Source: Candidatus Moraniibacteriota bacterium (GTDB lineage: Bacteria; Patescibacteriota; Minisyncoccia; Moranbacterales; UBA2206). From it: 64,000 nt of DNA. A program made the position numbers and the translations under genes. The notes under the pieces were generated by a model. That model was not told the origin of the DNA. It was given only the letters and a program-made list of their open reading frames with translations, and did no database searches. The stretch's first letter is position 1. Each line of letters opens with the position of its first letter. Of the stretch, positions 43,070 through 51,230 are shown piece by piece. The stretch spans positions 33,756 to 97,755 of the forward strand of contig DMXN01000032.1 of assembly GCA_003482885.1 (NCBI GenBank), written 5' to 3'.

Positions 43070-43625
43070 TTACATGGCATTATGCTCACCCGCAAGTTTT
43101 TCTTTTACAGCTTCGATTTTTTAATTTATCGATTTCTTCGCCGGACTCTCTTTGAACTTCACCGGCATCTTTTTCTATAACTGTCGCTATCTCTTGAAAT
43201 TCTCTTCTTGCCAATTTATTTTTTTTCAGCTTCTATGATTGATGTCTCAATAGCTTGTTGTACAATAAAAGGAATTTTATGATTCATATACTCAACTTGA
43301 CGCCGTTCATTATCTGCATCAAAATGCAACCAACGCATACTTTTCTTAACATTGCTATATTCACCTGAATGAATAGCTAATTTTGCGTCTTCAGTGTTGT
43401 ATGTATAACAACCAGCCCACCATCCTGATACATCTTCTGACTCCTGATCATATGTTGCTGTTGCAACTTTATCGATAAAAAACGCCCTATCCTTAAGTTC
43501 AATTTCAATCGCATATTCATCAGATCTGTTTTTTTTGTATTCAAGTAACCCTATATTAATTTCTTTTATTAATTTCTTGTTTTGGCGTTGATACGCCCAT
43601 TTTTTCCATTGGATTGTTGTTCATA
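43070..43625 (-). pseudogene. Broken gene with three frame changes at A runs
   Basis: From ATG 43625 (MNNNPMEK) the frame stops after 17 codons, but a second frame from about 43600 reads 118 clean residues: KKWAYQRQNKKLIKEINIGL onward, including GWWAGCYTYNTEDAKLAIHS, to stop 43216. A third frame continues KLARREFQEIATVIEKDAGE, and a fourth gives KIEAVKEKLAGEHNAM to the stop at 43070. Each junction lies in a run of 6-8 A's. Conceptually joined, it is about 185 aa, mixed alpha/beta then coiled coil. I recognise no family. It could be decay or homopolymer error in the assembly. Confidence 0.6.
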
Positions 43626-43658
43626 ATGTTTTATATTATTAATTAATTTGATCTTGAC

Positions 43659-44063
43659 TTAAGCTTTATACTTCTTCTTACTTTCATCCCGCAAAATAAT
43701 TTGTCGCATTTCAATCGCCGTCACTCTTTCTTCCAAAACTATCAAACGATCAATATCAACTTTTCTGCGGAGATCTTTGCGCATTTCTTTAATTTCAGCT
43801 TTTATTTCCATAGTTTCGTCTTCAATGTTGGAAAAATGTTCAAAGACAAATTTGAAATTTTGATTCATTGTGTTTTCCAATGAATCAATCCTTTCGCTTA
43901 ATTTTTTATCCATAAAATCTAATTTTCTAACCAAAACAGAGTGTCCTTCTGCCACTAGAGTTATACCGTCTCGCATATTTTCCAAAAGCGCCGTCATTTT
44001 GGCGGTTTCGGAACTTTCAGTCAGTTTGATTTTCTTAACAACTTTTTTTGATTTGCATTTCAT
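43659..44063 (-). CDS. Small coiled-coil protein
   Basis: The 134-aa protein begins MKCKSKKVVKKIKL, followed by continuous heptad-like helices (MTALLENMRDGITLVAEGHS, SERIDSLENTMNQNFKFVFE, TMEIKAEIKEMRKDLRRKVD). ATG 44063 is preferred to an upstream start that would add a hydrophobic stretch. Such small charged coiled-coil proteins are frequent in CPR genomes; no function is known. It is a lone minus-strand gene, divergent from infB. Confidence 0.7.
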   Translation of the reverse strand: MKCKSKKVVKKIKLTESSETAKMTALLENMRDGITLVAEGHSVLVRKLDFMDKKLSERIDSLENTMNQNFKFVFEHFSNIEDETMEIKAEIKEMRKDLRRKVDIDRLIVLEERVTAIEMRQIILRDESKKKYKA

Positions 44064-44200
44064 AAAATCAGTATAACACAAATAAATCGCAAGTGTCAAT
44101 ATTCCTTTACACAACATTTTTTTAATGCTAGTTTAAATAAGAAGCTGTAGGAATGCTCTGTGGCATATTTTTGTTTTTAGATAAAATATATAAATTATTT

Positions 44201-45982
44201 ATGTCCGAAATTGTTAAAAAACCCATTGTTTTGCCAGCGTCCATCACTGTTAAAAAATTCAGCGAGCTTTTGATATTGCCGGTAAGCATTGTTATCACCG
44301 AACTGATCAAAAATGGAATCTTTGCCACCATCAATGAAAAAATTGATTTTGAAACAGCCACTATTATCGCCGGCGACTTGGGTTTTGAAGCCGCGGAAGA
44401 AATTTTAGACGCGGGAGACACAATGACATTGGAAAAGTTGCTAGAACTTTGCAAAAGCGAAATCGCCTCGGGAGAAAATCTCAAGAAACGACCGCCAGTC
44501 GTAACAATTTTGGGTCATGTTGATCATGGCAAAACCACTCTTTTGGATACTATTCGAAAAACCAGCGTAGCGATGAAAGAATCCGGCGGAATTACCCAGC
44601 ATATCAGCGCTTACCAAGTCAAGAAAAAAGGCCAGCTTATAACTTTTGTTGACACTCCCGGTCATGAAGCATTTTCCGCTATGCGCGAACGGGGAGTAAG
44701 CCTGGCTGATATTGCCGTCTTAGTTGTTGCCGCTGATGACGGCGTCCGTCCGCAAACCAAAGAAGTGATTGAATATTTGCTGGTCAAAAAAATTCCCGTT
44801 GTTGTCGCAATTAATAAAATTGACAAGCCGGACATAAATATTCAAAGAGTTAAACAAGAGTTAGCAGAAAATGGAATTCTTTTGGAAGAATGGGGCGGAC
44901 AAACGCTTTCTTCCAAAATCAGCGCCAAACAAAATATCGGCATTGATGATTTATTGGATAATATTTTATTAATTGCCGAAGTGGAAGATTTCAAAGCTAA
45001 TTATGAAAGAACGGCGTTGGGAATAGTTTTAGAGGCGCATCTCGATCCTCATAAGGGTCCCGTTTCCACAGTTTTGATTAAAACCGGCACGCTCAAGGAA
45101 GGCCAAGATGTTATCGCTGGCGGAACTTTCGGCCGCGTGAAAAGAATCGAAGATTTTACCGGAAAAAAAATTACTGCCGCCTCGCCATCCACCCCCATAA
45201 GCGTCATCGGTTTGCGCGCCACACCTAATTCCAATGATATTTTGCAAGTCGTCGCCAGCAAATCCATCGGGCAAAGCAAACTCCATGAAGCGAAAATTTT
45301 TTCTCATACAGAAAGCGGTTCCGCTTTAAGTACGGAAAAAATTTATTCCGGCATTGCCAATAAAAAAATCAGCAAACTCAATATTATTGTTAAAACTGAT
45401 GTGCATGGATCATTGGAAGCCATCCAACAAATCCTCTCGGAAATCAAATCTGACAAAGTCGCCATTGATTATGTCGGAACGGGAGTCGGCAACATTACCG
45501 AGTCCGATGTTCGTTTTGCCGCCAGCTCCAAGTCAATTATTTTCGGATTTAATGTTGAAGCGACACCGGTTGCCAAAAGAATGGCGGAAGGAAGCCGCGT
45601 AGAAATTAAAAATTACAAAATTATTTATGAACTGATTGATGACATTAAAGCTCGCTTAATGTCACTGCTTCCGGACGAATTCGAAAGAACCGATTATGGG
45701 AAAATGAAAGTGCTGGCGATTTTTAAAACCGGAAAAAAAGATATGATCGTCGGCGGAAAAGTCATTTCCGGTCGCCTTGAAAAAAATTCCTCCTTAGAGA
45801 TAGAAAGAGACGATATTATTATCGGAAAAGGAGCAATGGGAAATTTGCAATCAAATAAAGTCGATGTCAACGATTGCTCCGCGCCGAATGAATGCGGGAT
45901 TACTTTCCTTGGCGAAACCAAAATCAAAACCGGCGATGTATTGATTTCTTTCAAAGAAGAGTTGAAAAAGAAAACCTTATAA
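44201..45982 (+). CDS. infB: Translation initiation factor IF-2
   Basis: The GTPase brings initiator tRNA to the ribosome. Visible are a short N-terminal IF2_N domain (VKKFSELLILPVSIVITELI), G1 GHVDHGKTT, G2 around GGITQHISAYQV, G3 DTPGHEAF, G4 NKID, and the C-terminal domains ending in KMKVLAIFKTGKKDMIVGGK. With ATG 44201 it is 593 aa; the long, low-complexity N-terminal extension of most bacterial IF-2 proteins is absent. The ATG is 5-6 codons after the last in-frame upstream hydrophobic stretch, which is not conserved. It heads infB-rbfA-nrnA. Confidence 0.96.
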   Translation: MSEIVKKPIVLPASITVKKFSELLILPVSIVITELIKNGIFATINEKIDFETATIIAGDLGFEAAEEILDAGDTMTLEKLLELCKSEIASGENLKKRPPVVTILGHVDHGKTTLLDTIRKTSVAMKESGGITQHISAYQVKKKGQLITFVDTPGHEAFSAMRERGVSLADIAVLVVAADDGVRPQTKEVIEYLLVKKIPVVVAINKIDKPDINIQRVKQELAENGILLEEWGGQTLSSKISAKQNIGIDDLLDNILLIAEVEDFKANYERTALGIVLEAHLDPHKGPVSTVLIKTGTLKEGQDVIAGGTFGRVKRIEDFTGKKITAASPSTPISVIGLRATPNSNDILQVVASKSIGQSKLHEAKIFSHTESGSALSTEKIYSGIANKKISKLNIIVKTDVHGSLEAIQQILSEIKSDKVAIDYVGTGVGNITESDVRFAASSKSIIFGFNVEATPVAKRMAEGSRVEIKNYKIIYELIDDIKARLMSLLPDEFERTDYGKMKVLAIFKTGKKDMIVGGKVISGRLEKNSSLEIERDDIIIGKGAMGNLQSNKVDVNDCSAPNECGITFLGETKIKTGDVLISFKEELKKKTL

Positions 45983-45988
45983 AATTTT

Positions 45989-46321
45989 ATGCCCACTGAT
46001 CGATTGCCAAAAATCAACGACCTCGTTAGAAAATATGTTAACGAAATAATCCTCAAAGAACTCTCGCTTAAAAGCGGGATTTTTATAACGATCGCGAAGG
46101 TTGACACCAGCCCCGATCTCCGCTATACTCGGGTGTTCGTCAGTGTTTTTCCGGAAAAAGAATTCGGCTACGCGCTGAAAACGCTCGAAAAAGAGCTTTA
46201 CGCGATTCAAAAAAGCTTGAATAAAAAACTTCGAATGAGGCCACTTCCCCGCGTTGAATTCCGAAACGACTTCACAGAAAGCAAGGCTGATAAAATTGAA
46301 AAACTGTTAAAAGAAATGTAA
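45989..46321 (+). CDS. rbfA: Ribosome-binding factor A
   Basis: The 110-aa KH-like protein helps mature the 30S subunit. It shows RLPKINDLVRKYVNEIILKE, ITIAKVDTSPDLRYTRVFVS and the RMRPLPRVEFRNDFTESKAD end. Six bases separate it from infB, the classic neighbour. Confidence 0.93.
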   Translation: MPTDRLPKINDLVRKYVNEIILKELSLKSGIFITIAKVDTSPDLRYTRVFVSVFPEKEFGYALKTLEKELYAIQKSLNKKLRMRPLPRVEFRNDFTESKADKIEKLLKEM

Positions 46322-46399
46322 CCCTACGAAATAGACCCAACTAATTTTACAAATTATTTGTAGATTTGCAGTTGATTTGTAGATTTGCTGGAAATCCGT

Positions 46400-47359
46400 A
46401 TGACCAATTTCCACCACGAATTTCATACTTTAAATTATACTATCCAAGGCTGTGATAGTATTTTGCTTTTTGCTCATAGCGGACCGGACGGAGACACTGT
46501 CGGATCAGTTTTAGCGCTAAAAGAATACATTGAATCATTGGGAAAAAACGCCGACATCGCTTGTTTTAATCCGATGCCGATTTATCTTAATTCTTTTTCC
46601 GAACAATCCTTTATTAATCCCGAGAGTTTGGATTTGGCAAGATATAAACTGATTATCGCTTGCGACAGCGTCGAGCGCGGATTTGACAAAATTCTTCCGC
46701 TCGTCGGCAAAGATCAAATCACAGCTATTATTGATCATCATCCAGACATTGCGATTGCCGGAGATATCACAATCATTGATCCGATTTATTCTTCCGTTTG
46801 CGAAATAATTTACAATTTTTTTATTTTTAACAAATTGGAAATAACTCGGGAAATTTCCACTTTTTTAATGCTGGGTATATTGGGAGACACCGGAATACTT
46901 CAACATTCCAATACCACCTCCGGTGTTTTGGGAATTATTTCAACTTTAATGAAAAAAGGCGCTCCGATGGCTAAGATAATCAGCGCCTCATTTAACAGCA
47001 AAAAAATATCCACTTTAAAACTTTGGGGGCGGGCTTTCGAACGGGCGCGCATCAATGAAAAAAACGGAATGATCGCTTCCGTCCTTACAAAAAAAGATCT
47101 GGAAGAATTCGAAGCTACCACGGACGACATCGCCCAAGTCGCCGCTATTTTAAATACTGTTCCGGGCACGAAATTTTCTCTTATTCTTTCCGAGCGCGGC
47201 GACGGAATCGTCAAGGGAAGTTTTCGTAGCGAGAAATACAAAGGGGTTAATGTTTCCCAACTTGCCGCCCAGTTCGGCGGCGGCGGGCATACACTCGCCA
47301 GCGGATTTGAAATCAAAGGCAAAATCATAGAAACGGAAGATGGGTGGAGGATTGAATAA
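46400..47359 (+). CDS. nrnA: DHH/DHHA1 family phosphoesterase (NrnA-like)
   Basis: The 319-aa protein has motif I FAHSGPDGDTVGSVLAL, motif II IACDSVE, motif III TAIIDHHPD (DHH) and the DHHA1 end FGGGGHTLASGF. NrnA-type enzymes degrade short oligoribonucleotides and 3'-phosphoadenosine phosphate. I start it at ATG 46400; a TTG at 46385 also reads through. In the spacer before it ATTTGTAGATTTGC occurs twice (about 46358 and 46375). It completes the infB-rbfA-nrnA unit common in Gram-positives. Confidence 0.9.
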   Translation: MTNFHHEFHTLNYTIQGCDSILLFAHSGPDGDTVGSVLALKEYIESLGKNADIACFNPMPIYLNSFSEQSFINPESLDLARYKLIIACDSVERGFDKILPLVGKDQITAIIDHHPDIAIAGDITIIDPIYSSVCEIIYNFFIFNKLEITREISTFLMLGILGDTGILQHSNTTSGVLGIISTLMKKGAPMAKIISASFNSKKISTLKLWGRAFERARINEKNGMIASVLTKKDLEEFEATTDDIAQVAAILNTVPGTKFSLILSERGDGIVKGSFRSEKYKGVNVSQLAAQFGGGGHTLASGFEIKGKIIETEDGWRIE

Positions 47360-47416
47360 AAATCTTTATCGTTTTCGTGATAAAACATAATCGCAAATAA
47401 AATTTATTAAATTGCT

Positions 47417-48238
47417 ATGCGCATCGGTTGCCATATTTCCATCGCCGGGGGAATCCAAAACGCGCCGCAAAGAGCGGCAGATTTGGGCTGTGAGTGCTTT
47501 CAAATTTTTACTCGCTCGCCGCAAGGCGGAAAAGCGCCAGAACTTACAGAAGAAATCCGCAAAGAATTCAACATTCAAAATTCAACATTTAAAATTTCCG
47601 CAGTATATATTCATACTCCCTATTATATAAATTTCGCGTCTGCTAATAATCGCATTCGTTACGGCAGCGTTTCCATTGTTCGCGATGAGTTGGAACGCGG
47701 CTCAATACTTGGTGCCAAATATGTGTTGACTCACATTGGCAGCGCCAAAGAATTAGGGAAAGAAGATGCGATTATCAAAACCATTGAAATGCTCAAAAAA
47801 ACTTTAGAAAATTATTCCGGCTCGACAAAATTGCTTTTAGAAAACAGCGCCGGCGCCGGAAAAATAATCGGTGATGATTTAGCAGAATTAAAACAAATAA
47901 TCGACGGGGTGGATTCTAAAAATATTACCGGAATATGTCTCGACACGCAACACTCTTTCGCTTCCGGTTATGATTGGCGCGACTTTGAAAATACTTTAAA
48001 AAGAATTGACCATGAAATCGGTTTGGAAAATATAAAACTAATCCATAGCAACGACAGCTTGACCGATTGCGGATCAAAAAAGGATCGACACGCTCACATT
48101 AGCCAAGGCAAAATAGGCCTTGACGCTTTTTCCAAAATCGTAAAATTCGCAGAGAAAAATAATATTGACATGATTTTGGAAACCGAGCATGACGGTGCAA
48201 AGGAAGATATTGAGATTTTGAAGAAGATGCGGAAATAA
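47417..48238 (+). CDS. nfo: Endonuclease IV
   Basis: This 273-aa AP endonuclease cleaves 5' of abasic sites with three zinc ions. Visible are MRIGCHISIAGGIQNAPQRA, VYIHTPYYINFAS, LLLENSAGAGKIIG, GICLDTQHSFASGYDW, IKLIHSNDS, and DRHAHISQGKIG with ETEHDG at the end. Between residues about 50 and 60, FNIQNSTFKIS is encoded by a run of imperfect TTCAAAATTCAACATT-like repeats (47564-47595), which looks like a tolerated insertion near the metal-site loop. Confidence 0.94.
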   Translation: MRIGCHISIAGGIQNAPQRAADLGCECFQIFTRSPQGGKAPELTEEIRKEFNIQNSTFKISAVYIHTPYYINFASANNRIRYGSVSIVRDELERGSILGAKYVLTHIGSAKELGKEDAIIKTIEMLKKTLENYSGSTKLLLENSAGAGKIIGDDLAELKQIIDGVDSKNITGICLDTQHSFASGYDWRDFENTLKRIDHEIGLENIKLIHSNDSLTDCGSKKDRHAHISQGKIGLDAFSKIVKFAEKNNIDMILETEHDGAKEDIEILKKMRK

Positions 48239-48246
48239 ATTTAATA

Positions 48247-48283
48247 CAAAAACCCAAACAAATAAAGCGGGATTTGGTTTTTG
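48247..48283 (+). terminator. Probable terminator after nfo
   Basis: CAAAAACC-AAA (48247-) pairs with TTTGGTTTTTG near 48273-48283; the loop is about 14 nt. It is 10 bp past the nfo stop and may also serve the convergent BRO gene. Confidence 0.5.
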
Positions 48284-48297
48284 TAGCGCGGTGTAAT

Positions 48298-49140
48298 TTA
48301 TTTATTCAACTTTCTTTTTCCCGAACCTAAAAAATTTTCTTGGCTAATAACTTTTTTGCCTGTTAATTTTTCAAAGTCATTTTTGGCTCTGCTAGCCAAC
48401 TTTCCGCCCTTTTTCGCCACAACAGCATTCTCGTTCAGTCCAACCGACAAATCCTTTTCTGCCACTTGTCGCGTAGTTAATTCAGCCAGCGAAGTAAAAA
48501 GCATCTCAGCATCCGTCATATTGTCGCGCAAATTATGCCCTTTGAGATTTTTTATTTTTTTGTGTTGACCCACTGTCAGCCCGCTCCATTCTTTGTGAAT
48601 TATGTTTGTCAAAATCGCAAACTCTTCCTGCTCCGTCACTTCATGAGTCGCCCAATAGTCTGTCAATTTATTTCTAATTTCTTGTCCGCGCATTCTTTGC
48701 TCAATCCATTTTTCAGATCGCCCTAAAGATTGCCAATTGGCGCGCGCCCGATTGACTGCGATTTCCGGATCAACCGCTTCTTTCAATCGTTCATAACCAA
48801 TTTTCGCCAGCCAAATTTTGAACGGTTCAGCTTTCGGTGAAGGAATTGATTGAATTATACGAAACATAGTTTCTATATCGGCAACATCAGTGAGACGCAT
48901 TCTGCCGTCTATCGCCATAAGTTTCAACTGGTTACAATCTGTAACCGTTTGGTTGCCGCCCTCCGCAATCAAACGGTTTTTCAACACTTTCCAGTAATTT
49001 CTAGCGTCGACACTTTCAGTTAATATTCTCGCCACATCCACCACGCTAAAATACCATTTTTCCTCTTTGTCCGACCAAGCCCTCCGCACCGGCTCATTTT
49101 CAAAAATCGCTATCGCCTTGTTGTTTTTATTTTTTTTCAT
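48298..49140 (-). CDS. BRO family (Bro-N domain) protein
   Basis: The 280-aa protein has an N-terminal Bro-N DNA-binding domain (AIAIFENEPVRRAWSDKEEK, WYFSVVDVARILTESVDARN, YWKVLKNRLIAEGG), MRLTDVADIETMFRIIQSIP, and a helical C-terminal half common to a family of chromosomal BRO proteins (NKLTDYWATHEVTEQEEFAI, IIHKEWSGLTVGQHKKIKNL). Bro-N proteins are typical of phages and other mobile DNA; antirepressor-like roles are known for some. No other phage genes are near. It has a strong promoter and an upstream palindrome. Confidence 0.83.
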   Translation of the reverse strand: MKKNKNNKAIAIFENEPVRRAWSDKEEKWYFSVVDVARILTESVDARNYWKVLKNRLIAEGGNQTVTDCNQLKLMAIDGRMRLTDVADIETMFRIIQSIPSPKAEPFKIWLAKIGYERLKEAVDPEIAVNRARANWQSLGRSEKWIEQRMRGQEIRNKLTDYWATHEVTEQEEFAILTNIIHKEWSGLTVGQHKKIKNLKGHNLRDNMTDAEMLFTSLAELTTRQVAEKDLSVGLNENAVVAKKGGKLASRAKNDFEKLTGKKVISQENFLGSGKRKLNK

Positions 49141-49183
49141 TTGTTTGAAGTTTAAAAAAAATTATCAGACCTTTATAGTTGAT

Positions 49184-49258
49184 ATTATATCACTAAAACA
49201 AATACTGTCAAATATCTCTATCCAATAATACAACATTATTAACACTCTTGTTAATAAT
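49184..49258 (-). promoter_or_regulatory. Promoter and upstream palindrome of the BRO gene
   Basis: Minus strand: TTGACA (49206-49211), 16 bp, TATAAT (49184-49189). Upstream lies a perfect 10-bp inverted repeat, ATTATTAACA (49235-49244) and TGTTAATAAT (49249-49258), centre CTCT, about 24 bp before the -35, a likely regulator site. Confidence 0.7.
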
Positions 49259-49311
49259 AGCGCATCCTATAAAAATTTTTAGTTCCTAAAATCATTTCGA
49301 GGAAAATAAAA

Positions 49312-49335
49312 GCGACTGAATGTTTTCAGTCGCTC
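49312..49335 (-). terminator. Terminator after the 110-aa gene
   Basis: AGCGACTGAA and TTCAGTCGCT pair perfectly around TGTT. On the minus strand TTTTATTTT follows. It lies about 20 bp past the stop of the gene ending at 49354. Confidence 0.85.
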
Positions 49336-49353
49336 ATGCTTTTTAGACATTTA

Positions 49354-49686
49354 TCAGACGAGCAGTGCATAGTAATCAAACATTCTATGCACTGCCTCAT
49401 TTGGGTCTTCAGTATTTCTTAAAAAATTCAGAGGGAACCAACTTGTTGGCTCCGCTATCAAAACAATATGGTCAAATTCAATGGCGTACGCCGTACTTAC
49501 GCCTTCCACATACCGCCATTTTTTTGGACAATTAGCGTAGTAAATAATATGACCAACAACTACTGGCTTTTCAATTCCAGCACGTTGCATGCGCCCAACC
49601 AAAAAGCGCATCTCCTCAAGCGCCTCATGCTGAGACACTTTTTTTACTTCTGATCCAATTTTTACCTGCGCATAAGTTAAGAACAT
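49354..49686 (-). CDS. 110-aa protein of unknown function, divergent from TrmB gene 2
   Basis: I do not recognise this protein. It begins MFLTYAQVKIGSEVKKVSQH at ATG 49686; GGAGG lies 7 nt upstream and fixes the start, while a longer frame upstream lies in the promoter. It has RMQRAGIEKPVVVGHIIYYA, a single Cys in NCPKKWRYVEG, and YAIEFDHIVLIAEPTSWFPL. It is probably a small soluble alpha/beta protein. Its promoter is the mirror of that of the divergent TrmB regulator, suggesting that it is the regulated target. Confidence 0.72.
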   Translation of the reverse strand: MFLTYAQVKIGSEVKKVSQHEALEEMRFLVGRMQRAGIEKPVVVGHIIYYANCPKKWRYVEGVSTAYAIEFDHIVLIAEPTSWFPLNFLRNTEDPNEAVHRMFDYYALLV

Positions 49687-49747
49687 AACGATGCCTCCTT
49701 TTTTGTTAATGTGCTTCAGATTGGACATATTTCCATCTGAACATGCA

Positions 49748-49885
49748 ATATTAGCATTAATTAACAAAAAGGTCAATTATGCCATATTAAACAATACTGA
49801 TATTTTGGCTAAAAATAAGCAGAATACACTATGTTAATCATTGTTCGTCATAAATATTGACCTTTTCGTGATGGTATGATATATT
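49748..49885. promoter_or_regulatory. Mirror-image divergent promoters with shared AAAAGGTCAAT boxes
   Basis: AAAAGGTCAAT (49767-49777) and ATTGACCTTTT (49856-49866) are perfect reverse complements, 78 bp apart. Leftward: TTGACC (49771-49776), 17 bp, TAATAT (49748-49753). Rightward: TTGACC (49857-49862), 17 bp, TATATT (49880-49885), with the TrmB ATG only 6 nt later, so probably leaderless. Each -35 box is therefore inside an identical 11-mer, the obvious TrmB-binding candidate. Confidence 0.72.
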
Positions 49886-49891
49886 GAGTCT

Positions 49892-50635
49892 ATGGAAATG
49901 ATAAATACGCTCATTGGAATTGGTTTCACGGAAAAAGAGGCGACAGTTTATATCAATCTTCTTTCTTTCAAAAAAGCCACTGCCTATCTCATATATCAAA
50001 AAAGCGGCCTAAAAAAAGCCACTGCTTATGTGGTTTTGGAAAGTTTGGTGAAAAAAGGATTTGTTTTGAAAACTCCTCAGAACAAAAAAAGTCTATACAT
50101 CGCAAAATCGCCGGCGGAGTGCATTAAAATTTTTCAGGAAAAATTGAACGAGGCTAAAGATATGCTGCCTGAAATGATGGCGATTCAAAAAAAAGATGAA
50201 GAAAAAGTCAGCGTTTCGTATTATGAAGGTGTCGAAGGAATAAAAGAAGTATATAATGATACGCTAAAATACCCAGGAGAGTTTGTGGCTTTTGGCTCGG
50301 AAGATGTTGTGAAGGCGCTTGGATATGATTGGATGAGTCAATTCATTCAAAATAGAGTCAAGAAAAATATTTTTGTGCGCTCTATTTTGCCAACGACGCA
50401 CTACTTTACTGACGAACTGCTTCAAAAAGACAAATTGGAATTGCGAGAAATGAAATTTGTCAGTCAAGAAGAATATCCATTTTCCATCGAAATTGATGTT
50501 TATGGTGGATCAAAAGTGTCTTTGATTTCAGGAAAAGAGGCGATGGGAGCAATTATTGAAAGTTCGGAAGTTCACAACACAATGAAAATGATATTTGAAA
50601 TTCTTTGGAAAAATTTGCCTAAATCGAAAAAATAA
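49892..50635 (+). CDS. TrmB-family transcriptional regulator 2
   Basis: The 247-aa protein has the TrmB winged helix (LIGIGFTEKEATVYINLLSF, YQKSGLKKATAYVVLESLVK) and a C-terminal effector region with YYEGVEGIKEVYNDTLKYPG and EYPFSIEIDVYGGSKVSLIS. It parallels the TrmB protein at 15500 in length and fold. Its ATG lies exactly 35 bp from the start of a TTGACCTTTTCG promoter element, as in the first locus. It is followed 4 bp later by the phosphoesterase gene, probably in the same transcript. Confidence 0.84.
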   Translation: MEMINTLIGIGFTEKEATVYINLLSFKKATAYLIYQKSGLKKATAYVVLESLVKKGFVLKTPQNKKSLYIAKSPAECIKIFQEKLNEAKDMLPEMMAIQKKDEEKVSVSYYEGVEGIKEVYNDTLKYPGEFVAFGSEDVVKALGYDWMSQFIQNRVKKNIFVRSILPTTHYFTDELLQKDKLELREMKFVSQEEYPFSIEIDVYGGSKVSLISGKEAMGAIIESSEVHNTMKMIFEILWKNLPKSKK

Positions 50636-50639
50636 TTCT

Positions 50640-51173
50640 ATGAAAATCGCTATCATCTCCGATATCCACAACAACGAAGTCAATCTTGAAAAAGTTTTGG
50701 ATTATTGCGGAGAAAATAAAATTGAAAAAATAATTTGCTGCGGGGATTTGGCGTCAAAGGAAACTTTGGATTTTTTGAATGATACTTTTTCCGGTGAAAT
50801 TCATTATTGTTTCGGAAATATGGACAACGAACAACTGCATGATATTTCCGCCAAAGGCGGACCAGCCTCTGGCTGGGACTTTAATAAAAACTACCGCAAT
50901 ACTTTTATTTTCAAAGACTTCGGAGAAGTGAAAATTGATGACAGAAAAATCGCTTTTGTTCATTTTCCCAGAGAAGCCAAAAAATTAGCTGAAACAGGAA
51001 AATATGATTTTGTTTTTTACGGACACACGCACAAGCCGTGGACAGAAAAAATTGGAAATTGCATTATGCTAAATCCCGGAAATGTTACCGGGGATTTTTA
51101 TCCGCCGACATTTGCGACATGGGATACGGAAAATAATAAATTTGAATTGATTAGGATACACGAGCTGAAATAA
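50640..51173 (+). CDS. YfcE/MJ0936-type metallophosphoesterase
   Basis: The 177-aa enzyme has the calcineurin-like metal motifs IAIISDIHNNEVNLE, CCGDLAS, GNMDNE, and FVFYGHTHKPW, with NPGNVTGD at the end. Such proteins hydrolyse phosphodiesters or phosphomonoesters in the cytoplasm. Residues DISAKGGPASGWDFNK are encoded by a palindromic repeat (50847-50876) also present outside genes, so they are an insertion in a surface loop rather than part of the core. ATG 50640 gives the start at the conserved MKIAIISD. Confidence 0.9.
   Translation: MKIAIISDIHNNEVNLEKVLDYCGENKIEKIICCGDLASKETLDFLNDTFSGEIHYCFGNMDNEQLHDISAKGGPASGWDFNKNYRNTFIFKDFGEVKIDDRKIAFVHFPREAKKLAETGKYDFVFYGHTHKPWTEKIGNCIMLNPGNVTGDFYPPTFATWDTENNKFELIRIHELK
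50847..50876. repeat. Palindromic repeat inside the phosphoesterase gene
   Basis: TCCGCCAAAGGCGGA (50847-50861) and CCAGCCTCTGGCTGG (50862-50876) are two adjacent hairpins. Total length is 30 bp, a multiple of three, so the frame is kept. It matches the non-coding copy at 1421-1451. Confidence 0.75.
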
Positions 51174-51230
51174 TTTCATATCCTCTTCTCCCAAAGAGAG
51201 AATGGAATAAAGATAAATTAAAAAATTATT

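Noticed and set aside
48298..49140. Prophage
   Set aside because: The BRO gene stands alone; no integrase, terminase, capsid or lysis genes are seen in the window.
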